Positions 46,387 through 58,268 of a DNA stretch of 64,000 bases are shown one piece after another; the first letter of the stretch is position 1, and every line of letters starts with the position of its first letter. Source of the stretch: Branchiostoma floridae. Taxonomy: Eukaryota > Chordata > Leptocardii > Amphioxiformes > Branchiostomatidae. Location of the stretch: assembly GCF_000003815.2 (NCBI RefSeq), contig NC_049981.1, positions 335,122 through 399,121 of the forward strand, read 5' to 3'. The notes under the pieces were generated by a model. It did not search any database. It was not told where the DNA came from and was given only the letters and a program-made list of their open reading frames with translations. Made by a program: the position numbers and the translations under genes.

Positions 46387-46418
46387 AAACGCCTTCGCGA
46401 TGATGTGTTCGCCTGCGA

Positions 46419-46420
46419 CG
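46419..46420 (+). other. displaced last two bases of mosaic receptor exon 7
   Basis: After the right-hand target duplication the host resumes as CG|gtaact, a usable donor. Counting these two bases gives exon 7 its phase-1 end. Confidence 0.5.
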
Positions 46421-46816
46421 GTAACTTAAACGTTTGTGCTCTTTAACGAAAAAAAATCTTATAACACACAAAAACGTATATTACCGATCCTGTCAGTTAT
46501 GCTTCATACTTACATTGACTAACATCACATATGATACTTTTTTCAACTTGACGTGACTCCGCCAAGCTACATGTTTGTATGTAGGTAAACTACACTTATG
46601 TAATGTTTACGTTTGTTTCCGCTCTTCCAATTTGATAAAAAAACTAGAAGACCGATAGACACAAATATGCATTGAATAACATAAACATTTAAAAACTACT
46701 ACACCTTTCTAACTCTGCATATAGGTGAGATTAGTATGATTATAGCACGTGCAGATTAGTCGAAAGGGTAAGTTTTATGTTGCCCTCCTCCCAGCCCAAA
46801 TGTTTTCTATTTTCAG

Positions 46817-46880
46817 CCCTACCGACACGTTGCTTCTACTCTATCGACAATGAAAGAAGCTACGCAGGGCGGATTAACAG
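46817..46880 (+). CDS. mosaic receptor exon 8: kringle 2, N-terminal part
   Basis: Acceptor ttttcag, donor AACAG|gtacaa, phase 1-2. Reads LPTRCFYSIDNERSYAGRIN, the C-x8-S-Y-x-G start of a kringle, like kringle 1. Confidence 0.8.
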
Positions 46881-47004
46881 GTACAATTTCTAGAACAATT
46901 TAGGGGCTACAAAATATCAACACCAGAGCATTTTACATCAAAAGTGCTACATTGGCTAAACCAAAACGCTCACAGATGGACGAAAGAACCTCCGAAACGG
47001 AGAA

Positions 47005-47104
47005 NNNNNNNNNNNNNNNNNNNNNNNNNNNNNNNNNNNNNNNNNNNNNNNNNNNNNNNNNNNNNNNNNNNNNNNNNNNNNNNNNNNNNNNNNNNNNNNN
47101 NNNN
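47005..47104. other. assembly gap, 100 N
   Basis: A run of exactly 100 N, conventionally a gap of unknown length. It abuts a tandem repeat, which probably caused the break. Confidence 0.98.
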
Positions 47105-47611
47105 AGGAGACCGGGTGTGTCAGAGATGGGACTCCAGTCCACAGTCATCCCCACACACCACAGGCTCTTTACACGTTTATATACCGTATATCTGTACAGG
47201 GCAGGGGACCGGGTGTGTCAGAGAAGGCACTCATAGTCCCCCCACAGTCATCCCCACACACCACTGGCTCTTTACACGTTTATATACCGTATGTCTGTAC
47301 AGGGCAGGAAACCGGGTGTGTCAGAGATGGGACTCCCAGTCCCCCCACAGTCATCCCCACACACCACAGGCTCTTTACACGTTTATATACCGTATATCTG
47401 TACAGGGCAGGGGACCGGGTGTGTCAGAGAAGGCACTCATAGTCCCCCCACAGTCATCCCCACACACCACTGGCTCTTTACACGTTTATATACCGTATAT
47501 CTGTACAGGGCAGGATACCGGGTGTGTCAGAGATGGGACTCCCAGTCCCCCCACAGCCATCCCCACACACCACAGACTCTTTACACGTTTATATACCGTA
47601 TATCTGTACAG
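47105..47611. repeat. tandem ~105-bp duplications of a kringle half-exon and its acceptor
   Basis: Five units precede the real exon 9. Each contains cgtttataccgta, tatctgtacagggcagg and accgggtgtgtcagaga. Two versions alternate: one keeps the coding phrase cagagatgggactcccagtc, the other reads cagagaaggcactcatagtc and has lost CQRWDS. The order is A, B, A, B, A, then exon 9, suggesting a ~210-bp higher-order unit. Each unit retains a potential splice acceptor. Confidence 0.85.
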
Positions 47612-47802
47612 GGCAGGATACCGGGTGTGTCAGAGATGGGACTCCCAGTCCCCACACAGCCATCCCCACACACCACAGGCTCATCCTGATGCAGGCCTGG
47701 AGGAGAACTTCTGTCGTAACCCTGACAACAAGGAGCGGCCCTGGTGCTACACAACGGATGAGTCGCGGAGGTGGGACTACTGCGACGTGATGGAGTGTGC
47801 TG
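47612..47802 (+). CDS. mosaic receptor exon 9: kringle 2, C-terminal part
   Basis: Acceptor atctgtacag, donor GCTG|gtaaga, phase 2-1. Contains [36 protein letters not shown] and DVMEC, so kringle 2 has all six cysteines. It is the last of the tandem units and the only one continuing into the kringle C-terminus. Confidence 0.85.
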
Positions 47803-48475
47803 GTAAGAGGACTTGAGCAAATGTAGCGCATAGGACAGTTGGAAAGATCACAAGAGTTACCAAGGCCGAGGAACGATGTTTAATCTATACTGCCACATCC
47901 TCGCCAGTCTGTCCCGGCCCTTCATTCTATCTGATCTGCTAATCTTATAGTGTTTCTTCCTTTTATCGCTGAGCTTGGTGCCGACATGATCAAAACAGAT
48001 TCTCACCAGATGTGTTTGACATTCACTCACTCGTTCAGTCACTCGCTAATGATGGACTCTCACGATTACTTACTCAATTATCATTTGACAGGTCACTGAT
48101 TATGTTATGAGTAGAACCAGCCAACTCCCCTTGTCTCTACCGTCATGAATATTTGGTCAGATGTTTCTTATTTTCGGTCCATTTCTTACAAACCTAGCCG
48201 GGTGTATTAGTTCACATGTGGAGATATACATGTGCTCAATTGTACGATTATAAAGCATCATTTAAAGAATCGTCATCATCACCCGTCAACTAAAGATGGG
48301 TAAAGTGTATCGTGAATGCTCAAACTGGTAAAGTGTATCGTGAATGCTCAAACTTTACGATACTAAGGAAAATACATTCTCTCATTGGTGCACAACAAAG
48401 ACGAAAGTTTGGGACGTTTTGTCTTACCGGTAATCTTCAATTCGTCTTAATTATCTTTCTCATATCCTTTCTTAG
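47803..48475 (+). other. intron 9 of the mosaic receptor
   Basis: No additional exon seen. A short direct repeat (taaagtgtatcgtgaatgct twice, about 48300-48355) is present. Confidence 0.6.
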
Positions 48476-48590
48476 ATCCTTTCTTACTGCGCTGCAATGA
48501 AGAGTACACCTGTTTCGAGCAACAACAGCATAGACTCTGTTATTGTGACAACGACTGCACCTTTTTCGGCGACTGCTGCGAGGACTTCAT
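48476..48590 (+). CDS. mosaic receptor exon 10: somatomedin B domain
   Basis: Acceptor ttcttag, donor TTCAT|gtaagt, phase 1-2. Reads RCNEEYTCFEQQQHRLCYCD followed by NDCTFFGDCCEDF. The C-x-C-D-x-x-C-x5-D-C-C-x-D-F pattern is diagnostic of somatomedin B. Confidence 0.9.
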
Positions 48591-48644
48591 GTAAGTAGAT
48601 CTGTACTAGCCTGACTAAACCGTGCTTCCAGTAGCCCTCATAGG

Positions 48645-48694
48645 TGTGTGTGTGCGTGGGGGGGGGGGGTGAATTTGTGTGAGTGTATAATGTT

Positions 48695-48744
<50 letters not shown>

Positions 48745-48869
48745 CGTGTTAACGTATGTGTGTGTGTGTGTGTATGTATGTGTATATGCGTGTGTTTGAT
48801 TATACATGTATGTGTGTAAGTGTGTGTTTGTGTGTATGTGTGTGTGTGTGTATACGTGTGTGTGTATAT

Positions 48870-48906
<37 letters not shown>
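48645..48906. repeat. long (TG)n microsatellite in intron 10
   Basis: About 260 bases of TG repeats with TA and CG interruptions, preceded by a G run. Confidence 0.95.
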
Positions 48907-48907
<1 letters not shown>

Positions 48908-49241
48908 CGGGGGTGGCGCATTGACTACTACAAAATGTTAATCTCATTATTATATGAATAATTGCATGAACTCACTATTTACGATGGAAATACACGATAA
49001 CATCATTGCTCACTATGGTGACAGAGAATCCTCACCTCTTATTGGACTAAAGTTATAAGGTGTATAAGTTTTGGAGATAACCAGTAATTTTGATAGTCAT
49101 AGCATAAGCTGTTACGAGGACATATTACTACGTAGAAGTTGGGATGGAGACCCGAACGACCCTCACCCACCCATCAAGATTGGGTTACTGTAATCATTGT
49201 AGATCACTACTTAGTATACGCCTTTTCATCACCCGCCTCAG

Positions 49242-50580
49242 TGAAAGCAGCTCAGCTCAAACACCATCTGATCATCATCGTCTCAAATGGAAGTGCGTGC
49301 CAGGCTTTTCTAAGGGAGGTGATAGTAACCCTGCAGAGAAAGAGTCCTATTGGATGGTTGCTGACTGCCCTGGCGAGTGGACAGATGACGTCACAAGAGA
49401 TCAGTGTTTAAAACAAGCGGACCCCTTCAACCCGAGTGACCTGGTCTACCGGATGCCCGTGGAAGATAATTCGGGACGTGTTCAAGCTGGATCAACTGCA
49501 GTCCCCTATAGAAACATATTCTGTGCAATTTGTAACAATGTCTCTCTGGCACATGTGTCTGTTTGGGAGTCCCAAGTTGAGTGTTCTGGACTACTTAACT
49601 TGTCTTCACATGCTCATAAAGATTCACAAGTGTACAACAGAATCATTGACAGTGGCAAAGATTGCTTCGGAACGAACAGGCTTGTATTTATACCATCAGA
49701 CACGTCGCATGTGAGGCGATGTCTCTGGATCCCGACCGAGGTTTCCAATGAGAATTGTGACTTCGCTGCCTGTAGGTCCTATAGTTTTCCGGTAGACAGC
49801 GGATATAAGACTTACAAAAATGTACACTGTGCTCTTTGTGAACGACTTTCAATGGCGGCAACCACAAATCTATTCTGTAAATATACTTTTGTCATATCAC
49901 GCCTTTACTGCCTCTCGAACTGTCCCTTAACACTTTCACTATCTAATCTGTTCAACTTTAATGCCTATGGGGGTGATGAAAACAGTCCCAATCAGTGTCC
50001 CTCTGGCACTTTATACGACCCGTTTGCAGACACATGTAGGATCTCTTCGTCCGCCCACAGAAGCGGTGGCTCATCAAACATGACTAGCCCCTTACAAAAC
50101 TGTAGCGAACTCGCTTTGACGTTCACGGCTGAAGAGTTCCGTGTCCTTCCCAATGGTAGTGTCCACTTGTTGAGTTCTAACGTGTCCTGCCCAGCAGAGC
50201 AGGTGGCCATACTGAACGCAACAGCATCCATCTGTGGGGAGTGCATACTGCAGTACTTCACAAACTACACGAAAGAAGCCGACAGTTGGGGAGCTGGCCA
50301 GGTCTGGCTAACCGTTGGTCTCGTGATAGCGTCTGCCGTAGTCGTGTTTGCTTTTGTGGTTTATATTGTCAGGTCTGGTGGACTGTCTGCGATCAAGGCA
50401 CGCTTGGGCTTGGGTGGACCTGAGCAGAACAATGGAGCAACCACTTCTGCCAGCCATTTGCCGACCGCCGCAGGGGGAACAGATGCGACGGTAGGTGGAA
50501 CCGGCTCTGCTAAAGAAATACGCATGGCAACATTGGACGCTGTGGACGTAGAGGGGAACATCGGAGCATCAGGACAGTGA
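49242..50580 (+). CDS. mosaic receptor exon 11: Cys-rich ectodomain, TM, tail
   Basis: The acceptor cgcctcag at 49241 supplies the one base that completes the codon split by exon 10, giving ..DFIESSS. The ectodomain has paired-cysteine motifs (YRNIFCAICNNV, YKNVHCALCERL), a WMVADCP segment and about a dozen N-glycosylation sequons. This arrangement often follows somatomedin B domains in cephalochordate surface proteins, as far as I recall. A single span (VWLTVGLVIASAVVVFAFVV, about residues 883-905) is followed by a ~65-residue Gly/Ala-rich tail without an obvious signalling motif. It is therefore not a seven-pass receptor. Stop at 50580. Confidence 0.85.
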
Positions 50581-51320
50581 ACAAATCGCCCTTACCCGTA
50601 GGCTGTTGACGACCGCATGTGATACGGAGGTAGCGGCGGGTGCAACCGGCTCTGCTACAAAACTACCCAAGATTTTTATATGCTGATGAGAATAGGTCTC
50701 AAGACAGGTTTTGATCTTCGGCGACAACAGAAACATTTACTTTCAGCTTACAGGGCCAGTACGCATACCTATTACGCTGGAATTAATCACTCGTGACGTG
50801 CTCAACAAAAACCAAACATTGCAATCAGTCAAAGCTTCTTAGTCCACTTATCCACAGTGCCTTTGTACACTTCCAACTCCGAAGACAAAAGTACAATAAG
50901 GCTGTACTGTGCTTGAAGAAGTCGCTAAACCACACACTAACAGACTCAGGTACAGACAAACACACACACATGTGCTCTGCGCATGGTCAGGAGGACAGAC
51001 ACACACAAACTCGCACACACAATACTCAACTCACTTTTGCCTACGCTTGTTGTTTGCGTTCTATGATAAAAGTCTGACGGAGGGATATAATCGCACATTT
51101 GACATCGGCAATGATACGTTGTGCTTTTATCACCCTTAACATGTACACTTCCCTCATCTATATAATATATAGATAGGCATCATGTGTTTCATCTAGTACT
51201 TTCAGTCTCCTTCAGGGGAAATCGGACCTTCTCATGCCTTCAAGAGTCCCGTGTTAGGTGTAATTCTTTCTATGTTATCTTCTTTGATCGGACTGGAAAA
51301 TAAAGCTACGACATATTTAG
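50581..51320 (+). other. 3' UTR of the mosaic receptor with poly(A) signal
   Basis: An AATAAA hexamer at 51299-51304 is the first good candidate after the stop. CA-rich and AT-rich stretches precede it. The 3' limit is a guess. Confidence 0.45.
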
Positions 51321-52767
51321 CTTTGCCCTATTTTGTCTCAACTTTACCTTATCCCTCATCTTATGGATAACAATGCAAAGGTTCAAACGAACATGAAACA
51401 AATTTCATCCAGCCATTTCGCTCCTATTCCTGGGCTGGCCGGGCAATCTCAAGGTCGATTAACCCCATAGACTTCACTTTTGACTCCATCGGCATTCACC
51501 ATGTCCCTAAGAACTGGTAAGAGGATATCTATACCTGTCAAGTGGTAAGTGATCCCGCCAATGGACTAAGACTTTGTGAGTTCGCGATCGATCCCCAGCT
51601 CTTGTCGCTCACCCGACGTACTGGAAAGCGACTGGAAAGCGACTTAGTACTCGGGACAGGACTTGAAGCCGTGGCCCACTGTTCATAATGTTGAAAAGAG
51701 CGAGGAGAATTTACTCGGTACAAGGAACATGTATACATTGTACAAGACGTATGTCTTTTCTGTCACAACCGGTGTTAAAATAGCTCTTCAGTAAGCTAAG
51801 CTGGTTCAAGATCTTTTTCGCTCTATCCTTTCTTACGTTCGATTCCTTTGGGTACATTTGAGGGCGACATGTGACAGTCTGGTCTTCAATATGTTCTTTT
51901 TTTTCTTCTCTTGTTTCATGTTATCGTGGTTGTCGTTCTCTAGGTAGGCGTAAGATGTTTCCTGCTACCATATTTCTTGCCTGTGTTTGTAACTTATATT
52001 AATGTAGAACCTACAGCAGGTATGTACAAACCTCAAGCTCTGAACACTACATACAGAATGTGAAGCAACCCAGTAAGATCCACCCCTTGACTCTCTACAT
52101 GGACTCTTGCAAAAATACCACTAATCATTAACAGCAACGATAAGACATAAAACATTAATGAGTTTACACATTGATGTAAACAATATCCTATACATTCAAC
52201 TAAACATAATATAAATTTGCATGCATATAATTATCATGTGTTCTTTTTAACCCTGGAAGATTAGCCCAGTTGGGGCAAAGGGTACTTCTGTAAACCAGAA
52301 CTATTAATGCAAATGATCTACTTATGATTCAAAATTAATAAGCATTGTAAGATAATTCGGAAAGCAACCTTTTTTTGCAATGTCTTATTTTTTTTTACTG
52401 TGCAATTAAAATGTTTTTGTATACTCAACTTTTTGTATGGTAAACCAAGTAGGGATCAGATTTGATCAATGTGATCATGATGAACTGCGAAAAAATTTCT
52501 TCTGGAAGAATAAACGGGTGTTAAATGATGACGCAATATTGGTTTAACGTTGTTTTGTTTCTTGTGTACTAAATAGGAAAAAGTAGTTGTCGGATGGCCT
52601 AACATCTTCAATGTAACATCTGAGCTGAGTGAAATGAATTAAGCATGCTCAGCATGTTTGATTTCAAAACTTTCATGTGTTTGCATCTTCCACCTGAGCG
52701 ACTTTACCAATCACAGATGTTGTTTCTGTGACGTTGGTCAGAAGGATTTGGCCAACCAGAGCCATTG
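51321..52767. other. intergenic between convergent genes
   Basis: Separates the plus-strand receptor from the minus-strand EGF gene E2. AT-rich, no supported feature. Confidence 0.5.
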
Positions 52768-53465
52768 TTATTGGTTGGGCAGGCAGGCATAGCCTCGCTC
52801 CCGGGCTTCACAAGTCCAGCCGTCGGCACAGGATCTAGGACTGCAGGCGGGCAGGTTAGATCCGCCCCTGCCCAGATTCAAGCCTGTATATGGATTGAGA
52901 CATACTTCTATGTTAGTTGCAACGCTAAACAGATTTTAAAAACGCACCTCCCGTTACGACACAAGCTGTAAACACTGTTACATTACATCAAAGGCTATCT
53001 TCTAAAAAAAAAAAAAAAACAGTATAGCGTGTTCAGGACATATGAAATAAAACCGAAGTTCAACGCTCTTATGCAGTACCAAGGTCACACCAAAATCGCA
53101 CCAATCATTATATATCAACACAAATGTCCGTAAACATATCTAGTCTGTCAGTCACACACAAAGCAAAAAATACCTACATTATGTTCATAAATTTAATAAA
53201 TAGAAAGGAATACAATTTGATAATACTTCCAAACCAGTAGTTGACATATCACATTTATCATCACCAAAGAAAAAAATGCTAAAACAGTGCACGGGGCATC
53301 GTTGGTCAGCCTTAAACAGAACATTCGTATTATGCATATTGGGTTTATTGACAGAATAAAGAAACCTCAATAAAAAGATACCTCGTGGAACGCAAACGTA
53401 ATGACCGGGATGATTGACGCAGACGTAACCGACGTTACAGGTGACTGTGGCACACTCGTTCTTGT
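52768..53465 (-). CDS. E2: last two exons of a small EGF-domain gene
   Basis: Exon 53382-53465 (phase 1-1) reads DKNECATVTCNVGYVCVNHP and then GHYVCVPRG, an EGF-like module with a calcium-binding-type start. Exon 52768-52883 reads ..[21 protein letters not shown] and a stop, a partial EGF. Splice sites are TTAG|ACAAG, CGAG|gtatct and tatacag|GCTTG. No upstream exons or signal peptide were found before P4, so the gene may be 5'-truncated. Nearest full relative is E1. Confidence 0.55.
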
Positions 53466-53880
53466 CTAAGTAAGAAATAACAAAATATCACTTCAGTAAC
53501 CGTTCATTTCATTTTACTAAAAAAAAGAGCGTCGACTAGTAATCCATGGTGGTACTGCAGCCTTAACACCCGAAACAAGATGGCAACCCGAAACAAGATG
53601 GCGGCATAAAGTGCCTTTTTCAGACCGTACAAATTTATGTTTTAGGTCAGCAGGTGCTATTTTACATTTTTCATACGAACATTATCTGCTGCTAAATGTC
53701 TTATACATGAGCTGATATATTGTTTTAGAATTAGTGTAAGAACAAGACGTCCTGGAAGTGACTGTAGACAGGTAATTCTGTGAGGTTAGCCGAAATTTGG
53801 TACGTCCCAAATATTACTAAGTGTATGTCTTCTTTCATGATCAGATCCATGCTACTTTGTATTTGAAGGAATGGTAAATC
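53466..53880. other. spacer between E2 and P4
   Basis: Contains a short direct repeat acccgaaacaagatgg (about 53565-53600). No gene is supported. Confidence 0.5.
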
Positions 53881-54076
53881 AGTGACTCATAGTGGCTCAC
53901 TCACACAACTTATGTTCTAAGGTAATTGAGATCAACAAACACAAAGCAAAATGACAGCTGTGAATTTTGTATGGAGTTTATTTTGCTCAGATTGAAGTGG
54001 ATTGAATAACCCCACGACGTACCAAGCGCTGGATACGAGGATGATACCTCACATCCTCATCAAACGCCTTTTCGGC

Positions 54077-56023
54077 TCACTCCCCCTCTAGCTCCAAGAT
54101 GTCGTTGAGGGCCGAATCGACCTCGTCGTTTGTGAGAGCCGAATTGTAAGCCAAGACTGCGTCGGACTTTGGCCCCTTGATCTGCTCGTTGTCGACAGGG
54201 TTTGGGAACGTCGACCTCTTGAATTGGCCGTTTCTAATAAGACTGAGTAGCGGCCACCTATTGAACTGACCGTTCAGGGGGTCTAGTTGGGATGAACGTT
54301 TCCCGGGAAAGCTATTGCCACCAGCATCGCAATTAACGTCACTTGGGCTGCAGCCGTACTGCCTCCTTCGCTCCAGTCCCAGCCGGCTGTTCAGGGGGGC
54401 TCGCGATCGTTGGGATGACCGTTTTCCGGGAAAGCCACCGCCTTGTACATCGCAATCAGCATCATTAGCGCTGCAGCCGTACTGCCTCCTACGCTCCAAT
54501 CCCGTTAAGTAAAGCCGATTGCCTTCCTCGTTGGCGATGGGGCTCAGTAGTCGTGGAGAAACCTGAAAAAAGGTCCACCATTCACATAGTCACTCCGCTA
54601 CCATGGAATGAAAGCTTGGGGTCTACTGATTATTATAATGTACGTTTTATATAGTCTAGGTGGAATATCGTCGATCTATGGCTCTTTATACAAATTTAAT
54701 GCAAATTAGGCGATTATATCCCAGATTAAAATCAAAGCAACATAACTTGAGTAAGACTTGTCTAAATAACTTCAAACTTGTGGTGGATAGATACACTGTT
54801 GTATGGAGTGAAAAATATAACAGTATATTTTCCTCCGACTCCGTACTGTGCTATATTGAGTGAAATATAATTATAAAAGCTAAATTGCTTTTCAAAATGC
54901 CGAACCTTGTCATCCTCGGCCTCACTGATGCTGACACCACGATCAACTGTCATGTCGACCTGTATCATGTCAGCCTCCTGAAGGTGCGTCTTTACCGCTG
55001 TACAAAAGAAAACATCAGATATCTTCAGTGATAAATTAGTACAAATCAATGAGGTATTCAGCTATTGTCATTCTTTTATAATGGAGGATTACAATTCAGT
55101 ACAATTGTGGAGGTAACAGCCTCACCACGGTTTGGATCGCCCGACGACCAACTGTTGGAGACCCAACGGTGATGAGGAATACACCGTGTTGTATTTTGTA
55201 ATGTCATCCCACCCGAGAAAAATGTGTCAAACGTTGAGACAACTTGGTGTTTTTTAACAATTTGCAACAGCAATTCTAACGTCTGAATCCGATATTCGTA
55301 TTATAGGCAACGCCGATATTGGAAGTTGTTGCACTTGTGTCAAGCTAGCTTGCGGTTCGAAAGATACTCAACGAATTTCAGAGACAAAGAACGAATTTTC
55401 TTTCTTTTTGTGTATTTGTCGTCATCTAAGTCATACTTTTACGTATTACACAATATCTAAATTATAAAAAAAATCGGAGAAAATGACAAAACAGTGACGC
55501 AGTGAACGAACCCCGCAGTGACGCAAGTGTGGTAGGAGCGCACCTTTAGTTCGAATTATGCTATGTAAGCCCATGTGATAACAGTTGAACGTCATTCGCT
55601 TGTGAGAACCCAATTAATCGCCTGGTTCGGAACACCCGTATTGAACATTGTCGCGGCCAGCGAGTATAATGTATATACAGCGAGTATATTTCAATGAGTA
55701 TCACTTCTTGATAAAAATGTGATTTAATGTTAAGATGTATCCGATCTTCAATTTGTGCACTTTCATCGTAACAGGCCTCCTACATATAATACCGCACAAT
55801 TTATAGTACGTACACGTAACGTACAGACGATGGGTTAGGTAGGAAAAAGACAGAACAAACAATTGGCGGTAGCTACATGTTCATGGTAAAGCAATCACCG
55901 AGAAAACCATGAAGCCATCGAAAACACGTCTGCATTTACAGTATATCAATACTCACGAAGTCCGGCGGCCTGCATACTACACAGACACAGGACTAATGCC
56001 ACTGGAAACAACATCTTTGCCAT
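54077..56023 (-). CDS. P4: precursor with two cyclic amidated peptides (3 exons)
   Basis: Exons are 55957-56023 (signal; MAKMLFPVALVLCLCSMQ, alternative Met at 56014), 54906-54997 and 54077-54562. Phases agree. Predicted peptides are QYGCSANDADCDVQGGGFP and QYGCSPSDVNCDAGGNSFP, each preceded by ERRR and followed by G-K-R. One downstream cleavage site has decayed: QFNR replaces QFKR before WPLLSL. The LVNGQ region upstream reads NEEGNR instead of NGQGNR. Introns resemble those of P2 and P5, not of P1, although P1 occupies the equivalent position in the left cluster. Confidence 0.75.
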
Positions 56024-56384
56024 CGCTTTGACAATGTCTCCAATATCTTCTTCTGATGAATCTACCTCTATCATGTATTCACCATCATTTATACTTTTTT
56101 CTCAAGGCCTTTTCCTGCCAGATGGTCAATTTCCACGACCTAAGGTTATTGTCGCTGGGTAATAGACGTGTTTGTTTAACTTTGGTAGCTATTTTAGTTT
56201 CCTTGTCCGGTAGTATTGTTGTCTTATCTTGGATTTGCTGATATGATTGGTGGTGCCAATCTAGTGGTACAGGTGAACGCCCTTACTGACGTGTGACAGG
56301 TCATTTCTTCAGACCAAGGTAAATTATTATGTTCCAACGTACATCTGACCCTAGTAAAATATGCGAAAACTCAAACGCTCTCGA

Positions 56385-56480
56385 ACGCGCACACACACAC
56401 ACACACACAAGCACACACAAACAAACAAACACACACAGGCAGACAGGCAGAGACACAGACAGACATACAAACACATACTG
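56385..56480. repeat. CA / AAAC / CAGA microsatellite upstream of P4
   Basis: Homologous to 17288-17397, with its own repeat counts. Confidence 0.9.
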
Positions 56481-57389
56481 AGAGAACAAGCTGTCATGGA
56501 CAAACAAGAAAGTTTGACCAAAAAAACGCCTATGACGACATAGATACAATAATCTTTGGGCGTGGAATTTGACCATCTGGCAGGAAAAGACTTGTCAAAA
56601 CACGAGTATTGATTTCTGATATTTGTGGTCGTGCCCTATCCACTACTTGACATGACCTCAATGTCGTTTCAGGGACACTAAAGTCGTCATTAGTTTACAT
56701 TATGTTGCATGGCAGGTAAAGTAACGATTGCAATTGGTCTATTCTTCTCCCCAGTGAGGTTAGCATGAACTACGACTTCCCAAATCAGGGAATGCCCAGA
56801 TACGCGAAGTTCGACATACTAGTATCCCAATAGTTTTTAAGCCTTATAGTAACGTAACTAAGTGATTTTTAGCAGCCAAATGGCTTGCTACTTTTCGTCG
56901 ACGGCTTCTTCGATAATATTCAAGTAATAAAAGTAACGCAGACTTTGTAATATAGTGAGCATTCCAAGTAACCCGACTTTCGAGTCACATAATTTTGGCA
57001 CTGAAATGTCTGTCGACGATTTTTACTATGGCATCTATACACGCATACTTTGTATCGACTGAAATTTAAGAATACATTGTCAATTATGTAAATACATCAT
57101 CATGCACCGTGAGGACACCATCTGTTTGTCCATAGGGCTGGGATCTACAATTTAGGACATTTCAAAAAAGGCAGGGCATGGGACACTGCGTTCTATGAAG
57201 TTTTAAATATGTGCCATATTTGGAAATCACGGAAATTCAATACATGCAGCATTTGAAACTTAATAAAAAGTCGATATATTTAACATAAAGCGCACCATTT
57301 AAGGCCTCATTTAAATAGCTGATTGGAAAATATAGGAGTAAACTTTTTCTGAAGGAAAAAAAATCTATTCTTTAATTAACAAAGTTAAG

Positions 57390-57453
57390 TCGTCGGTACA
57401 TGATTCAGGATCGCACACGGGTGGGTTTGATCCGCCCCTGTGCATATTCAAAC
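57390..57453 (-). pseudogene. truncated EGF-gene terminal exon (relic between P4 and P5)
   Basis: Almost identical to 18344-18407, with the same truncation point after aaagttaag. It shows that the relic was present before the P1-P2 / P4-P5 block duplicated. Confidence 0.55.
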
Positions 57454-57589
57454 CTGTATATGGAGTGAGACATAGTTCTATGTTAGTTTTGACGTTAAAC
57501 AGATCGTACGCTCCATGCTGACACACGCTGCAATCCTACAAAATTGCTACATTACATCAAAGGCTATCTGCTAGAAAACCACTATGCCA

Positions 57590-57775
57590 TGTTCAGGACA
57601 TAAGATATAAAACCGGACGTCATCTGCAGTACCAAGGTCACACAGCAGGGGGCCCAAACTGATCTTGACTTTCTTCTTCCAATCATCATTCATCAAATTT
57701 TTTTCTGAGGTTCCCAAGTTATTCTGGTCAAAAATATCCGTCTGTACAGTTTGTAAGTCAAACACACACACGCAC
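57590..57775 (-). other. conserved open block, copy in the right cluster
   Basis: Near-identical to 18537-18730 (TDIFDQNNLGTSEKNLMN against TDICDQNN..; one Cys to Phe change). Confidence 0.3.
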
Positions 57776-58268
57776 GCCTGAAAAATACCGATATTTTTTA
57801 AGGTATTAGTAATCACAGTTAAATTAGAAATTTGTCTATGAAGTTAATAAGATAGAATTAATTTACATAAAAGTCACATCATTTCCTTGAAAAAATTAAA
57901 CAGTTCACGACCTTGCGCGTGCAACGGGAAATGTAGGTTATGCCTACAGGACATTCAGTGTCTGAAAATATATTTGGGTTATAGGCAGAATGATCACATG
58001 AATAACAAAGATATCTGGTGTAACGCAAACGTAGACAGCACAGAAACTATGAGTACGTCAGCTATGAACAGATCAACACAACACACAGTGGTGCGCTCAC
58101 ACAACTTATGATCTAAGGTAATTCAGACCAACACAAAGCAAAATGACAACTGTGAATTCTGTATGGAGTTTATTTTGCTCAGCTTGAAGTGAATTAAATA
58201 ACCCCAGGAAGTACCAAGCGTAGAGTACGAGGATGATACCTCACATCCTCATCAAACGCCTTTTCGGC

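Larger units (their letters stand above)
39994..46412 (-). mobile_element. full-length CR1/L2-like LINE, both ORFs intact
   Basis: 6419 bp, minus strand. The 3' end is an (ATTC)n tail (39994-40010 on the plus strand reads as gaat repeats), with no poly(A). Two ORFs are separated by about 180 bp. The 5' UTR starts GGCGAACACATCATCGCG and holds CCAAGATGGCGG. A 6-bp target duplication ctgcga flanks the element. Open ORFs and matching flanks indicate recent insertion. An esterase-type ORF1 and a simple-repeat 3' tail are typical of the CR1/L2 group. The exact clade needs an RT phylogeny. Confidence 0.85.

Noticed and set aside
46944-47816. 290-codon frame spanning the N gap and the kringle repeats as one exon
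   Set aside because: It runs through intron-like repeats and the gap. Only the last part (47612-47802) has valid splice borders and complete kringle sequence.
49242-50580. Adhesion-GPCR interpretation of the last receptor exon
   Set aside because: Only one membrane-spanning segment is present, no seven-pass region follows, and the exon ends with a stop and a 3' UTR-like region.
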